From: Candidatus Scalindua japonica
GTDB taxonomy: Bacteria; Planctomycetota; Brocadiia; Brocadiales; Scalinduaceae
Reading direction: 5' to 3'
DNA length: 64,000 nucleotides
NCBI RefSeq assembly: GCF_002443295.1
Contig: NZ_BAOS01000013.1
Location: 186,001-250,000 of the forward strand
The position numbers and the translations under genes are program-made. Positions 31,601 through 39,598 of the stretch are shown piece after piece. How positions within the stretch are numbered: position 1 is the stretch's first letter; the number at the start of each line of letters is the position of its first letter. Under the pieces are notes generated by a model that saw only the letters and a program-made list of their open reading frames with translations, was not told where the DNA came from and searched no databases.

Positions 31601-31833
31601 CGGACTGGGCGATCTTAAGCATGTTACCAACAATCCCTAAATATTTAACTGGAGGTGGTTATAATCTTGCTAGCATGACAAAGAGTTCATTATTAAAGAC
31701 AGCAATCACCCAATTAATGCTCGAAGGAAACATTGACAAAGGAAATAAAGTGTTATTAGTATTAAAACAGAAATTAGAATTGAGTGACGTTGAATATAAT
31801 CGAGTAGTATTGGAGACAATAGATGCAATCTGA
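28609..31833 (+). CDS. Large TPR protein with probable PIN nuclease domain
   Basis: The 1074-residue protein has TPR-type helical repeats in about residues 1-550 (for example EDAIKYYEEASRL, LELEPDNLSARHNLAFELAR). From residue 617 a PIN-like strand and helix appears (VVMDITALITLHRL, Asp622), followed by VYPTL-type strand IYVPTLYLSKL. The matching acidic end of the PIN fold is LPLYSDDRCLQ (Asp858, Asp859), then GVFGTDIFTEAL. The large insertion between them resembles the PIN domains that Pfam lists with the 'TPR-GreAB-C-PIN' conflict system, but I cannot see a GreA/B C-terminal domain. It is likely an RNA- or DNA-cleaving effector scaffold. It overlaps both neighbours (14 bp and 11 bp), so all three products are probably made together. 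Confidence 0.72.
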   Translation: MDELENRQKLNRYIKEENNADALKLLDSTSLSPVWCHLAVPVYVAIGKESLAIQTIVWAKENADILVWRRCIYEFAKADWKRIFGHDPKGIIVLPDKDTQNRKEDVDKILEVMQPVLLHIEGDECVSSKLEAEILFIAFNAFWLLGNIEKVRKLAYYLETMQPASIGLANLAMMGLVKPGSLKSNFPERLNKENPDSFNAKMLSQLLKAELFEQSKSAFESLKAFSPGIEKEDRLRYCQGLFHVAQFLGEPAITECIKLSEELIGKENSFCKLAKAECLLNSDDIDGAEKIAESCKDEENPQWLQIYAFIQAKKEKFEDAIKYYEEASRLMAHPEVFATLGRLATLASEKDDKFRNNIIDAYKSLLELEPDNLSARHNLAFELARSGRIQEAKEHFEYLLKHTSEDDPSAINYKQNYGNCLMLTGDPAGALVIYDDICSNKDAPVEAIINKTKLLKQLNDPFISFEFLQQYRKDYWNTPSYLQCYMEVSSQANQDGLMHEALMQLKKLKLEGKVSGDLIKQITLEDIIEHGKQWNERTRQIHNFCLKGEMPWSLADDMLKHAIYMGWIIRTQELNWINDEPATIASYSIYATNCFHPLKYDNGKVYLKKLDKPLSNSEVVMDITALITLHRLDLIDKAKDFFKTIYVPTLYLSKLSMDSDKLLPHQYSNVKSICKIKEAIDSERIHVLGELETLSNSCFPYINEHTSPEDKEHYYRLVDILDALEKYGLVRTRELEDIKKITLMHTGVDEHHPEINKDDKLIIELSSLKTICNYDLFDTVLNNFDVKLTSESKKQVLSDFSHFEHQKKVKNWNNDLFNIISSESIIKVDLDLDEKNRENFSMTALKLSIQMNLPLYSDDRCLQVAALNDKTQIGVFGTDIFTEALYSQKHIDLEVLTDIYLTLIDWRFKFVILPLDVMEYLAEQYLKNQPGSALKKIAMYIHDCMRDPGLFYGLEKAADVPLSMAMKLYMEWLRLTADFIVKCWNNPKFDDGVADTYTDWAILSMLPTIPKYLTGGGYNLASMTKSSLLKTAITQLMLEGNIDKGNKVLLVLKQKLELSDVEYNRVVLETIDAI

Positions 31834-33823
31834 CATAAACAATATTGAGGCAATTTCTAAAATCAAAAAAATAATAATGAAGATGGCATTTAAGCAGCAG
31901 GATACTATTGATTTTTGTTCTTGGGCTATCCTTAAGAAGAACAATTTAGTGAATGGAGAGGCTCCAAGTACTGATGAGAAAATGTATGATATATTGTCCA
32001 ACAAATCACATACCGACAGAATAAAACAGAAGAGTGGGCCACTATTGTATTATAAAGAACATGGCAACCTAATAAGTGCGAAGATAGATAATTTAATTTT
32101 TGCAGATCGAACACAATGGAGAAAAACGGTATACAGCCATTTCATTGAAATGCGACCGGGACATGAGATCGGAAATAATACGTTGGTCAAGTTAAGGAAA
32201 ATTGAAGAAACATTATTTAGTAAAAATTGGTTTCAAGCAGCACTTGATTTTTATGACATAATAAATACAGATTGGCTATGCAATCTTATGGGACTTCAAC
32301 AGGCTAATGAAATGAACTATGAGGAAGAAAGGCATGAATTTGAATCAGATGTATACTTGCCGTCAATCGCATCTGTAGAGTCCATAGGTGTGGGAGCATT
32401 ACAGCCTTCTTCCTCTATGAAAGATTACATTAAAGATTTTGGTAAAATTTGCGAAGACGAATCGAATTTATGTACCATATTAGATAAATATTTCTATAAG
32501 TACGGACACATACCTTTGTGTTATAAATACTCGTTATATTCTATGCTTGATTCCTTCTTCGTAAAGTATTCATATAACCAGCAGCAGAGATGGGAGAGCT
32601 TGTGGCTATGGGCTGACAGCAAAGAAAGTCCGCTACCAAGGTACCATGTTTGTTGCTATTTTGTTCGTAACAGTAACGATATCTCTGAGGAGCAACTTAA
32701 AATATTATGCAATGAGTTATTCAATATCATTCACATGCCAGTAGACAAAGGCGTTGAGCTTCAATGGACTTTAGCTTGGAAGTTGAGATGTAATACCGCT
32801 AAACACTTTGGCCAATTCTTTGAAGGCCAACTACCCGGTGCAAATACTGAAAGAATTTATAGTCAGGCATGGTGGATGGCAGAGAAGGTCGCAAACATAT
32901 TCAGTAATAGTTCTGAAGGTATTGTAATTTCTCAGAAATACATGCTACCATCAGGAGAATTTTCTTCAGACATGGTCTGGCAAATGACAAGGCCTAGGAC
33001 GCAGAGTTCTTCAATTCGATATGCTACCTTGCTAACAAGATCATTGTGGGCCGTAGCAATTATTCCACAAATAGATAACAAATTCTTTGACTATATTTGC
33101 AAAACTAAGCCACCAAAAGTCGAACTTTTTGTAAATAGCGTTATTGATTCCCTAATAGGATGCTTTCCATTAATAATTGTAGATCAAGCTAATTCCGTTT
33201 ATGCCTATGATCAAACATGCATAAAAGCCTGCGAATATTTATCAGTAAATTATCCAGATACTGAGATAAAACAACAATTTTCAACATTATTGTCGATAGT
33301 TAAACAACAATTAAATACTGACAATCTTATAGAGCAAATGAGTAAGATATCAGAATCTGATGATATAGATCAATTAATCACTGTAGTGGCCATGCGTGTA
33401 ATGGCATTTACTGATTTGATTCCAGATGAAAATGAAGTATGGAAGATATACAACGAAGATTGGTTGGAAAAAATGTTTCTATCTGTTAACGAAAGAATTT
33501 CTTATACAATTATCATCTCTTTAATAGAAATTATGCTGCAAAAACAAAATAAATGGGCATGGCAGTTACCTCACTTATTCTCGATTGTTTGCAAGAATCA
33601 CATTAACAGCGAGGAAATCAAGAAGCTTGCATTTGCATGTGTAGTTGTTAGCTCTATTTGTTCTGATACTTGTAGCGCACTAAAAAGAACTTTGCTAGAA
33701 AACAAATCAGATATTAGCGAATTGCAGAATGAGTGGAGCAAACGTTTACGGGAAATTTATCATATTGTTCCTGACTGTACAAAATCCCGATTAAGACCTG
33801 CCATTTTGTGTTTAGATTCTTGA
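31823..33823 (+). CDS. Unrecognised 666-aa helical protein, third gene of metallophosphoesterase/TPR-PIN operon
   Basis: No family is recognised. It is a soluble, mostly helical protein without membrane segments. Trp-rich stretches occur around residues 255-270 (QQRWESLWLWADSKESP) and 350-400. The start overlaps the PIN gene by 11 bp. Its operon position suggests a sensor, regulator or immunity partner of the TPR-PIN protein; this is inference. It ends the operon, followed by 200 bp of non-coding DNA and the remnant of a conjugation-type ATPase. Confidence 0.7.
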   Translation: MQSDINNIEAISKIKKIIMKMAFKQQDTIDFCSWAILKKNNLVNGEAPSTDEKMYDILSNKSHTDRIKQKSGPLLYYKEHGNLISAKIDNLIFADRTQWRKTVYSHFIEMRPGHEIGNNTLVKLRKIEETLFSKNWFQAALDFYDIINTDWLCNLMGLQQANEMNYEEERHEFESDVYLPSIASVESIGVGALQPSSSMKDYIKDFGKICEDESNLCTILDKYFYKYGHIPLCYKYSLYSMLDSFFVKYSYNQQQRWESLWLWADSKESPLPRYHVCCYFVRNSNDISEEQLKILCNELFNIIHMPVDKGVELQWTLAWKLRCNTAKHFGQFFEGQLPGANTERIYSQAWWMAEKVANIFSNSSEGIVISQKYMLPSGEFSSDMVWQMTRPRTQSSSIRYATLLTRSLWAVAIIPQIDNKFFDYICKTKPPKVELFVNSVIDSLIGCFPLIIVDQANSVYAYDQTCIKACEYLSVNYPDTEIKQQFSTLLSIVKQQLNTDNLIEQMSKISESDDIDQLITVVAMRVMAFTDLIPDENEVWKIYNEDWLEKMFLSVNERISYTIIISLIEIMLQKQNKWAWQLPHLFSIVCKNHINSEEIKKLAFACVVVSSICSDTCSALKRTLLENKSDISELQNEWSKRLREIYHIVPDCTKSRLRPAILCLDS

Positions 33824-34029
33824 AAAGAAGATAAGAATTAAGGGAAAATTTATACGTTAAGTGCTACGGGTACCCCACTAACATCAGAAGAGGGGAAGAT
33901 TATTGCTTTTCTAATTATTTCTCTCCCACTAATGCTAAATCCTTGCTGCAAGTCTTTATTTTATGTCTTAAAAACAAGGGTACGGGAGGATTGTCTCCTT
34001 ATCAATATGCAACGAAAAGAACTGCTTAG

Positions 34030-35040
34030 CCCCATGTACACTTTTTTGGGAGTGGCCATATGTATATGATTGGAAAGACGGGAGTAGGAAAATCTACATT
34101 GATAGAAAATATGATTACATCAGATATTAAAGAAGGGCATGGAGTAGCTCTAATTGACCCTCATGGAGATCTGGCTGAAAGTATTCTCAACTTTGTTCCA
34201 GAAAGCAGAATACAGGATGTTATATATTTTAATCCGGCAGATATAGAATATCCCATTGCTTTTAACCCTTTAGAGGATGTTCATCAAGACTTTCATCATT
34301 TGGTGTCTTCAAGCTTTATCTCAGTCCTCAAAAAGGTATGGCCAGAATTCTGGGGGCCAAGACTGGAACATATCCTGAAAAACTCTATCATGGCTCTTTT
34401 AGAAAGTCCAACAAGCACCTTACTTGATATGCTCTTAACTGATAAAGAATACAGAATGATAGTTGTAGCGAGTATTACAAACCAGCAAGTCAGAGAGTTT
34501 TGGCTCTTTGAGTTTGAGAAGTATTCCGCTCGGTTTAGATCAGAAGCAATCTCTCCAATCCTCAATAAAATAGGACAATTTCTAACAAGTATTCCATTAA
34601 GAAACATTGTAGGCCAGAGAAAAAATACCTTTGATCTGAGAAAGGTAATGGATGAAGGAAAGATTCTGATAGTTAATTTATCCAAAGGTAAAATTGTAGA
34701 AGACAATAGCTCTCTTTTAGGAGCAATGATAATTGCTAAGATTCAACTGGCAGCTATGAGTAGAGCAAATATACCTGAAAGAAAGCGGAGCCCCTTTTAT
34801 CTATATGTGGATGAATTCCATAATTTCCTTACATTATCATTTGCAGATATTTTATCGGAATCTAGAAAATATGGATTATCTTTAGTACTTGCAAATCAAT
34901 TCATAACTCAATTGGATGAAAAGATTAGGGATGCCGTCTTTGGTAATGTAGGAACGTTAATCTCTTTTAGAGTAGGGGCTGAAGATGCTAAATACCTATC
35001 CAGAGAACTCTATCCAATCTTTAGTGAGATGGATTTAGTT
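34030..35040 (+). pseudogene. VirD4/TraD/HerA-like type IV secretion ATPase, 5' fragment
   Basis: The frame opens after a TAG at 34027 and soon reads GHMYMIGKTGVGKST (Walker A), then DPHGDLAESIL, VIYFNPADIEYPIAFNPLE, and Walker B in FYLYVDEFHNF. This is the family of DUF87/TraD-like ATPases common on integrated elements. The N-terminal membrane and adaptor part is missing. The reading frame runs into an IS200-like element at about 35041 (after ...SEMDLV), giving a false tail ILWKPTTFGRG. The real C-terminus resumes at 38131. The gene is inactive as it stands. Confidence 0.82.
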
Positions 35041-35053
35041 ATATTGTGGAAAC

Positions 35054-35072
35054 CCACGACCTTTGGTCGTGG
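35054..35072 (+). repeat. IS200-like left-end hairpin
   Basis: CCACGACC-TTT-GGTCGTGG is a perfect 8-bp stem with a TTT loop. It is about 90 bp upstream of tnpA, where TnpA would bind. Confidence 0.75.
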
Positions 35073-35160
35073 TCAGAGAACAAAGGCTTTGCCAAATAAA
35101 AAGACTCATTGTTACAATCTGAGTTGAGTTGTCCCCACAACATCAACAAAGGAGTAACAA

Positions 35161-35358
35161 ATGAGTCGATTTCGTAGATTATCGCATGCGTTATGGCATT
35201 GTCAATATCATATTCTTTGGACACCGAAGTATCGTTTAAGGATTCTGACAGGTCAAGTTGCAAATGAAGTAAACAGGTGTATAAGGGCTTTTTCAGAGCA
35301 AAAAGGTTGTGAAGTTATAGAGCTAAGTATTCAGATTGATCATGTTCACTTGATTGTT
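35161..35358 (+). pseudogene. tnpA: IS200-like transposase TnpA, N-terminal part
   Basis: It starts with a good ribosome site (AAAGGAG). The sequence MSRFRRLSHALWHCQYHILW continues to the HUH motif DHVHLIV at 35341-35358. The next codons do not belong to TnpA (GRSRYRGEQ...), because an IS91-like element is inserted here. The C-terminal half with the nucleophile Tyr is at 37783-38022. Confidence 0.85.
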
Positions 35359-35466
35359 GGACGAAGCCGCTATCGCGGAGAACAAAATCGGAAATTTATT
35401 ATATAATGTAACCTCACACCCTCAACGGGAGGGTGAATCTATTAACAAATAGGAGGTTACAGGTCT

Positions 35467-36374
35467 ATGAAAACATTATCTCAATCCGATTTCAACAAAA
35501 ATTACCAAACGCATCTAAAGCACCTACGCTTGAAAGGACTCCGGCCAAAAACAATCGAGGCTTATTCACGTGCCATCCGACGGATCGGTGATTATTTTGA
35601 CAATCAGATACACGATCTATCTGAACAGCAACTACTTGACTATTTTTCCAATCTCCTCAATACCCATTCATGGAGCGCAGTCAAATTAGACCTCTACGGA
35701 CTAAAGTTTTTCTACACTCATGTGCTTCATAAGCGTTGGGAGCAAGTAAATCTTATTAAACCACCCAAAACGCAACGTTTGCCCGATATTGTCACCATTA
35801 ATGAAGCCCACCAACTTTTCCAGGTGACGAGAAAACTCAGTTACCGGGCCTTCTACTTTGTTCTTTACAGTCTTGGTCTCCGCCTGGGTGAAGGACTACG
35901 TCTTGAGGTTAGCGATGTCGATTCTCAGCGAATGCGGGTGCATATCCGCGATAGCAAAGGCAATAAAGACCGTTTCGTACCCCTGCCAAAGGTAACCCTG
36001 AATCTCTTACGCCGTTTTTGGCTTGTTCATCGCAATCCTGTCTTTCTATTTCCAGGCCGTCATGGTGGCTTGAAATCAGCCCACCTGGCAAAAACACCTC
36101 TGAATAGAAATGGCGTTCAGGCCACTCTGCGTAAGGTAGCCCGGGAGTGTGGAATTAAAAAAAAATTACACCACACAGTCTGCGACACAGCTACGCAACC
36201 CATCTGATTGAGGCGGGTGTTGATCTGCTTGAAGTACAAAAAATCCTCGGCCACCACAGTATTTTAACCACTGCCAAATATACCCACCTGACCTCTCATA
36301 CAAATCGTAATGCCTTGCAATTAATTAATGATTTGATGAATGGTTTTTCCATAGAATGGGGGAATGTTATATGA
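35467..36374 (+). pseudogene. Tyrosine recombinase (integrase), one frameshift at A9
   Basis: It starts after TAGGAGG with a SAM-like N-terminal domain (HLKHLRLKGLRPKTIEAYSR) and a catalytic domain with Arg in LGLRLGEGLRLEV and Lys in the DSKGNKDRFVPLP region. At the A9 run 36157-36165 the frame changes by -1: the following frame reads [16 protein letters not shown] (His and second Arg), [16 protein letters not shown] (His and Tyr nucleophile) and stops at 36374. All catalytic residues are present when the frames are joined. The shift may be a mutation, a read error or programmed slippage. Confidence 0.82.
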
Positions 36375-37490
36375 TATCTCTCTCCTCTATAATTGAGACC
36401 TTCATTGCTGACTTTATCACTCTTTATCATGGTTTCGATCCTGCCAAGTCAATTCAAAGCCCTGGCAGCCATGAAAGGATTGTCGCACTACGCAAGCCGC
36501 GTCATGCTGGGTCCAATGTAATGACTGTGAAAAACAGGTTTTTGTACCGCACTCTGCGGTAACCGCAATTGTCCTCATTGTCAGAGTCATGAGTGTCAGC
36601 AGTGGTTGGAGCGTCAACTGAAAAAAGAAGTGCCTGCTGACTATTTTATGCTCACCTTTACTATACCCAAAGAGCTTCGATCATTAGCATGGCAGCATCA
36701 ACGCTTGCTTTACTCGATAATGATACAGTGTTGTTGGGAAACCGTAAAAACCTTTGTCCAAAATGACAGCGTATTACAAGGAAACGCTGGAGCCATCACT
36801 GTTTTGCACACCCACTCTCGCTCTCTCGATTACCACCCGCATATCCATCTGGTAATGCCAGCCGGGGCCATCAATCAGAAGAAAAAGCTTTGGAGCTTCA
36901 AAAAAAGCGAAGGAAAGACGCGGTACCTTTTCAATCACAAAGCGCTGGCTAAAGTGTTTCGAGCAAAAATGCTCGATGCCGTGAACAAAGCGGCTCTTAC
37001 GCTTCCAGTTAATTATCCCAAAACATGGGTCGTCGATTGCAAATTTGTCGGCAACGGTGAAAAGGCACTGGTCTATCTTGGTCGTTATCTCTACAAAGGG
37101 GTCATTCAAGAGAAAGATATTATTACGTGCAAAGATGGTCAGGTGACCTTTCGTTACCAGGATAGTAAGAGCAAAAAAATGCTCACAAGAACACTTCCCG
37201 GCCCGCAGTTTCTCAGGTTGATTCTCCAGCATGTTCTACCCAAAGGTTTCAGGCGAACACGGAACTTTGGTTTCCTCCACCCTAATAGCAAACGCTTGAT
37301 TGCATTGCTTCAGTACCTTACCGGTATCAACCCGAATAAGTCGTCAGCCTGGTTCAGAGAGCGTCCAAAGCTTACGTGCAAATGCTGTGGAGGAATAATG
37401 AAGATCATAAAAACGATGATACCTCCATCACACAAATCCAGGTCTTTCCCCTACAAGTTAACAAAAGAGGAGGCTGTTCTGGTTATGTAA
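36371..37490 (+). pseudogene. IS91-family transposase, several frameshifts
   Basis: The start ATG overlaps the recombinase stop. The first frame gives [21 protein letters not shown] second frame gives the start of the zinc finger (CRTTQAASCWVQCNDCEKQ), and a third frame from about 36553 gives SCGNRNCPHCQSHECQQW followed by the long uninterrupted body (FMLTFTIPKELR, YHPHIHLVMPAG with the HUH motif, YLGRYLYKGV, FLHPNSKRLI, and a C-terminal zinc-binding TCKCCGG). At least two single-base indels before 36560 disable it. Confidence 0.82.
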
Positions 37491-37741
37491 TCGAATCCGC
37501 TATGCATCTAAGATTTGCAAAAACGGCATTATCGGGTCGAGATGGCCCCCGTTTGCCCAAATTTGAGGTAAAATGGCCGAAAAACCATGTTCTGTAGCTC
37601 CTAAAGCATGACGACAGCAATTGAAAAATCCACTTCTTTGGCTTCATAGCTTCTGCGGTAAAAAAGAGAAGCAATCTTCATAAGATATTTTCTTATACAA
37701 TGTTTAGCACCCAAACAACGGGCTTGTCCAACAAACGGTTC

Positions 37742-37769
37742 AGATTGTGGTTCGTCCCTCACACAATCT
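37742..37769 (+). repeat. Hairpin near right end of IS91-like element
   Basis: AGATTGTG (37742-37749) pairs perfectly with CACAATCT (37762-37769) around a 12-nt loop, just inside the right junction at 37782. IS91 elements carry subterminal hairpins, so this is a candidate end structure. Confidence 0.5.
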
Positions 37770-37782
37770 AACCTTATTCGTT

Positions 37783-38022
37783 ATGGTACCTCCCAAGATT
37801 TCGATATCTGATTTTGTTGGCATAGTTAAAGGTAGAACAGCAATTCGAGTACTGAATAAATTTAAGAATTTGAAGCAGAAACCCTATTGGGGTAATCATT
37901 TCTGGTCAAGAGGTTACTGTGTTGACACAGTAGGTTTAGATGCGGAAAAGATTCTCAAATATGTGAAGTATCAAGAAAAGAAAGAGAGTCAGGGAGAAGC
38001 ACAACAGAAATTTAAATTTTAA
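37783..38022 (+). pseudogene. tnpA: IS200-like transposase TnpA, C-terminal part
   Basis: It continues TnpA from the other side of the nested insert: MVPPKISISDFVG, then KGRTAIRVLNKF, HFWSRGYCVDTVG, and the catalytic Tyr in LKYVKYQEKKE. Together with 35161-35358 it makes a normal-length Y1 transposase. Confidence 0.82.
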
Positions 38023-38100
38023 CTTTATCATGGGGGCAACTCAACCTTGCTTCCTTTGGGAGGAAGGCATTCTTATCCCCTTATAGGGGTTACCCCAAAG

Positions 38101-38119
38101 CCACCTGCTTTGCAGGTGG
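38101..38119 (+). repeat. IS200-like right-end hairpin
   Basis: CCACCTGC-TTT-GCAGGTGG is a perfect 8-bp stem with the same TTT loop as the left-end hairpin. It lies 11 bp before the point where the ATPase gene resumes. Confidence 0.75.
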
Positions 38120-38130
38120 ATTCTTTACTA

Positions 38131-38364
38131 AACCTCTCTAACCATCACATCTATTTAAAACTAATGATTGATGGGATTACCTCAAGGCCCTTCAGTGCAA
38201 CCTGTCTTCCTCCACCTGAAAGGGACGTATCTCATAAAGAAGGAGTTATTAACCTATCAAGAAAAAGATACGGAAGGAAAAGGGAAGAAGTGGAAAAAGA
38301 AGTTATTTTCAAGGACGATATAAAAACTGAGAGTAAAACTACACAAGAGAGTCTATTTTCTTAA
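38131..38364 (+). pseudogene. Type IV secretion-like ATPase, 3' fragment
   Basis: It continues the ATPase of 34030-35040: NLSNHHIYLKLMIDGITSRP, then FSATCLPPP, typical of the C-terminal part of this family, and a charged tail to 38364. It is separated from the Walker part by the IS200-like element. Confidence 0.78.
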
Positions 38365-38439
38365 AATTCTAAATCTTTGGGTTTAGAATTGTTACTTTCT
38401 TTTGTTGTAAGATCACCATTAACTCCTACAGGTGACAAA

Positions 38440-38465
38440 AAAGCCGACTTGAAACAGTCGGCTTT
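38440..38465 (-). terminator. Rho-independent terminator after vapBC-like pair
   Basis: AAAGCCGACT (38440-38449) pairs perfectly with AGTCGGCTTT (38456-38465) around a 6-nt loop. On the minus strand it is followed by a T-run (38437-38440), 23 bp after the toxin stop. Confidence 0.85.
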
Positions 38466-38487
38466 AAAGGACTACAAGATTTATCCT

Positions 38488-38880
38488 TCAATTAGAAATG
38501 ATTTCTAGTCCTTCCACTCTCTCAAAATGTTTACGGTTATTGGTGAGAACTGTAAGGTTATAATGGATGGCTGTAGAGGCAATCATGAGGTCAAAATCAT
38601 CAATCAGCTCTCCTTTTTTCCTGAGCCCACCACGCACTTTACCGAAGATTTTGGCTATATCATCACTATCAGGTAAAATTGAAACTAATTTTAGAAAGTT
38701 GTTTAATCCTTCTTGGCTGCTTTTAGGGTCAAGAGAATAATAAACTCCCTCATAAACCTCAGCTAGAGATGTAACACTTATGGCCAATCCTTCTTTTCTT
38801 AGAGCAATCAATTGATCTACGATGCTTTGTTTGCCGTTTAAGTAATGAATAGTCCAATCTGTATCAATTAAATACTTCAT
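38488..38880 (-). CDS. vapC: PIN-domain toxin, VapC-like
   Basis: This 130-residue PIN-domain ribonuclease has the acidic set Asp6 (MKYLIDTDW), Glu41 (SLAEVYEG), Asp94 and Asp97 (LIDDFDLMIASTA). It probably cuts RNA when not bound by the upstream antitoxin. The start overlaps the antitoxin stop by 4 bp (ATGA), the standard arrangement, and a strong terminator follows. Confidence 0.92.
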   Translation of the reverse strand: MKYLIDTDWTIHYLNGKQSIVDQLIALRKEGLAISVTSLAEVYEGVYYSLDPKSSQEGLNNFLKLVSILPDSDDIAKIFGKVRGGLRKKGELIDDFDLMIASTAIHYNLTVLTNNRKHFERVEGLEIISN

Positions 38881-39113
38881 AGCTTCACCTCTGTGCGTGT
38901 AGAGATATTGCGATCAGCATAGATGTTTTTAATCATCTCTTCCGCGTCAATTAACCCTTTCCAACTTCCTGCTGCTTTAAGAAAAGATTCATCCTCAGCT
39001 TTAGTTGGTTTTTCCTCAATGGTCAGTTCCAATTCTTTACCTTCTATCACATTAACTTTTTCTAATGGTTCAATAACACCGTGTGAAAACCGCGCTCTTA
39101 TTTTCCTGAGCAT
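38877..39113 (-). CDS. DUF104 (AF2212-like) antitoxin
   Basis: The start at ATG 39113 is chosen because AAGGGGG lies just upstream; the longer frame from 39155 lacks a site. The product has 78 residues: MLRKIRARFSHGVIEPLEKV, then EGKELELTIEE, the small beta-rich DUF104 fold, with a helical toxin-binding tail ending in STRTEVKL. It neutralises the overlapping PIN toxin. Transcription likely starts from the promoter repeat at 39192-39220. Confidence 0.85.
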   Translation of the reverse strand: MLRKIRARFSHGVIEPLEKVNVIEGKELELTIEEKPTKAEDESFLKAAGSWKGLIDAEEMIKNIYADRNISTRTEVKL

Positions 39114-39191
39114 GCTTGGCCCCCTTTCTTTAATTGTTGAATTATATATATTCATATATCTATTTTTTTACCCTTTGTACCATCTGTTTAC

Positions 39192-39220
39192 AGCTTAATG
39201 GAACAAATAAAGGCTGTCAA
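39192..39220 (-). promoter_or_regulatory. Sigma70-type promoter in toxin-antitoxin repeat, copy 1
   Basis: On the minus strand TTGACA (39215-39220), a 17-bp spacer and TAAGCT (39192-39197) form a promoter. The block GGAACAAATAAAGGCTGTCA is conserved upstream of three antitoxin loci in the island (also near 40244 and 43637). Confidence 0.6.
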
Positions 39221-39263
39221 GTGGTATTACATTTCTTCCTTCTGCGTTCTCTGCACCTCTGCG

Positions 39264-39326
39264 TTAAAATCTTCGTCTTTTTCTTTTAGAGCTTTGTCTG
39301 TTAAAGTCTATGGCTAAATATCTCAT
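39264..39326 (-). pseudogene. Remnant of a toxin gene (20 codons)
   Basis: ATG 39326 overlaps the stop of the DUF104 gene in the same ATGA arrangement as the intact vapC pair. The frame reads MRYLAIDFN, like a PIN-toxin start, then RQSSKRKRRF and stops. The toxin has been lost, leaving an orphan antitoxin. The replaced part runs into a TTCTGCGTTCTCTGCACC-type sequence (about 39240-39266). Confidence 0.6.
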
Positions 39327-39598
39327 AGTTTCACCTCTGGCCTTGTGCTAATGTGCCGATCAGCATAAATATCTTTAACATAAATATCTTTAATAAATTT
39401 ATCACAATCAATTGTGTCTTTCCAACTACCATATGTTTCATCAAGAGCATCTGCAAAACATTTCTTTTTTGGCTCATCTGGAATGGCAATAACAACTTCC
39501 TTTCCTTCTGGTATATTTATCTTTTCCAAAGGATGGAATACACCTTTGGAAAATTTTACTCTAATAGTTTTCTTATATTCATGTTTCCCATGGTTCAT
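39323..39598 (-). CDS. DUF104-type antitoxin, orphan
   Basis: The likely start is ATG 39598 (MNHGKHEYKKTIRVKFSKGV); the extension to 39661 lies inside the UPF0175 gene. The product has 91 residues with the DUF104 core FHPLEKINIPEGKEVVIAIP and the same tail TRPEVKL as its neighbour at 38877. It overlaps the UPF0175 gene by 20 bp. Its toxin is truncated to 20 codons. Confidence 0.78.
   Translation of the reverse strand: MNHGKHEYKKTIRVKFSKGVFHPLEKINIPEGKEVVIAIPDEPKKKCFADALDETYGSWKDTIDCDKFIKDIYVKDIYADRHISTRPEVKL

Larger units (their letters stand above)
35359..37782 (+). mobile_element. IS91-like element with tyrosine recombinase, inserted in IS200 tnpA
   Basis: Removing this segment joins DHVHLIV to MVPPKIS and restores a full-length IS200 TnpA, which fixes both ends to within a few bases. 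It carries a tyrosine recombinase gene and an IS91-type transposase gene whose stop and start overlap (ATGA at 36371), indicating one element rather than two insertions. A hairpin lies close to its right end. Both genes are broken by frameshifts. Confidence 0.75.
35041..38130 (+). mobile_element. IS200/IS605-like element, itself interrupted
   Basis: It is delimited by the break in the ATPase gene: removing it joins ...DLV to NLSNHHIYLKLM, which restores the ATPase frame. It has a left-end hairpin (35054-35072), a right-end hairpin (38101-38119) and a tnpA split into 35161-35358 and 37783-38022. There are no terminal inverted repeats and no target duplication, as expected for single-strand Y1 transposition. 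Without the nested insert it would be about 670 bp. Confidence 0.8.
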
